NCBI GenBank assembly: GCA_029963845.1
Contig: JANEYF010002647.1
Coordinates: 29,438-93,437 of the forward strand
DNA from: Rhamnusium bicolor
Lineage: Eukaryota > Arthropoda > Insecta > Coleoptera > Cerambycidae
Reading direction: 5' to 3'
DNA length: 64,000 bases
Position 1 is the stretch's first letter; each line of letters starts with the position of its first letter. The notes under the pieces are model-generated. The model searched no databases, was not told the DNA's origin, and saw nothing but the letters and a program-made list of their open reading frames with translations. Position numbers and translations under genes: made by a program. Shown piece by piece: positions 63,585-64,000 of the stretch.

Positions 63585-64000
63585 ATGGATTGTTATATTA
63601 GAGATTTTGACACATCAAAAATTAATACCGTAATAATGGATAGCATACCACAATGTAAAGATAAAATAAATGAAACAAAATTTACAACATTTAATCTATT
63701 TCATAATAATATCAGAAGTTCACATAAAAATTTTGATGAGTTACAGTTATTACTGAATGAATTTGATTACACTTATGATTGTGTTATATTAACAGAAACC
63801 TGGCAGCTGTCTAACTTGGATATGTATAATATACCCGGCTTTGATTTGCTTTATAATTCAGGAGATATTAACAAATCTGATGGCGTCGTTATTTATATAA
63901 AAAATAAAATTAATTACACATATGATATCATTAGCATAGGCAGCATCAGAGTAATTAAAATTGAATTACTATTTAATCAAAAAACTATTCAAATATTAGG
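63585..64000 (+). CDS. LINE ORF2, endonuclease N-terminus (partial, open at window end)
   Basis: ATG at 63585 opens a frame with no stop through 64000 (138 complete codons). It reads MDCYIRDFDTSKIN, then FNLFHNNIRSSHKNFDEL, VILTETW and GVVIYIKNK, the N-terminal motifs of the apurinic-like (EEP) endonuclease of Jockey/CR1-type LINEs. Reverse transcriptase should follow outside the window. Confidence 0.85.
   Translation, partial: MDCYIRDFDTSKINTVIMDSIPQCKDKINETKFTTFNLFHNNIRSSHKNFDELQLLLNEFDYTYDCVILTETWQLSNLDMYNIPGFDLLYNSGDINKSDGVVIYIKNKINYTYDIISIGSIRVIKIELLFNQKTIQIL

Larger units (their letters stand above)
62123..64000 (+). mobile_element. CR1/Jockey-like LINE, 5' part (runs off the window)
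   Basis: Starts abruptly within the gypsy RT gene. A 5' UTR of about 350 bp, ORF1 (coiled coil plus basic domain) and the endonuclease start of ORF2 follow in normal LINE order. Because the element begins with 5' UTR it may be full-length; the 3' end is beyond 64000. Confidence 0.8.

Overview
The window is a transposon-rich, AT-rich piece of an animal nuclear genome, almost certainly an insect. The one conserved host gene is Rack1 (receptor for activated C kinase 1, a 40S ribosomal-subunit WD40 protein). It lies on the minus strand as five coding exons between 982 and 29392 and gives a 317-residue product. Two of its introns are stretched to about 9.7 kb and 17.4 kb by repeats. The TE mix (P/THAP, PIF/Harbinger, hAT, Tc1, Ty3/gypsy, R4-like and CR1/Jockey-like LINEs, foldback MITEs) fits a repeat-rich insect such as a beetle; the order is a guess.

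Layout. 1-981: intergenic DNA and Rack1 3' UTR. 982-1721: last two Rack1 exons, with a candidate box C/D snoRNA in the short intron between them. 1722-19103 (intron 3): R4-like LINE relic, two hammerhead-ribozyme repeat units next to long (TA)n arrays, a multi-exon tyrosine-recombinase gene enclosed by 66-bp inverted repeats, a hAT MITE with an 8-bp target duplication, and a tRNA-derived SINE. 19236-28906 (intron 2): several foldback MITEs and an inverted pair of Tc1-type fragments. 28907-29392: first two Rack1 exons. 29890-34104: THAP/P-element-type transposon about 500 bp upstream of the Rack1 start codon. 36295-39234: complete but dead hAT element with perfect 8-bp target duplications. 40230-42827: terminal-repeat element with an internal array of about 62-bp repeats. 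43108-52752: two PIF/Harbinger copies in inverted orientation, interrupted by palindromic and hAT-like insertions. 52753-59260: LTR remnant, MITEs and a 1.8-kb foldback. 59652-62122: Ty3/gypsy gag-pol, cut off inside reverse transcriptase by a LINE whose ORF2 runs off the window.

Apart from Rack1 and its snoRNA candidate, everything recognised is mobile DNA or derived from it. The most novel candidate is the tyrosine-recombinase gene inside a terminal-inverted-repeat unit (8903-17753). It does not match classical Crypton architecture, because Cryptons lack TIRs. Next in interest are the two hammerhead ribozyme folds. A cross-cutting pattern is that many TE reading-frame breaks are single-base length changes in A or T runs of 5 to 7 bases. 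Some 'pseudogenes' may therefore be assembly artefacts.
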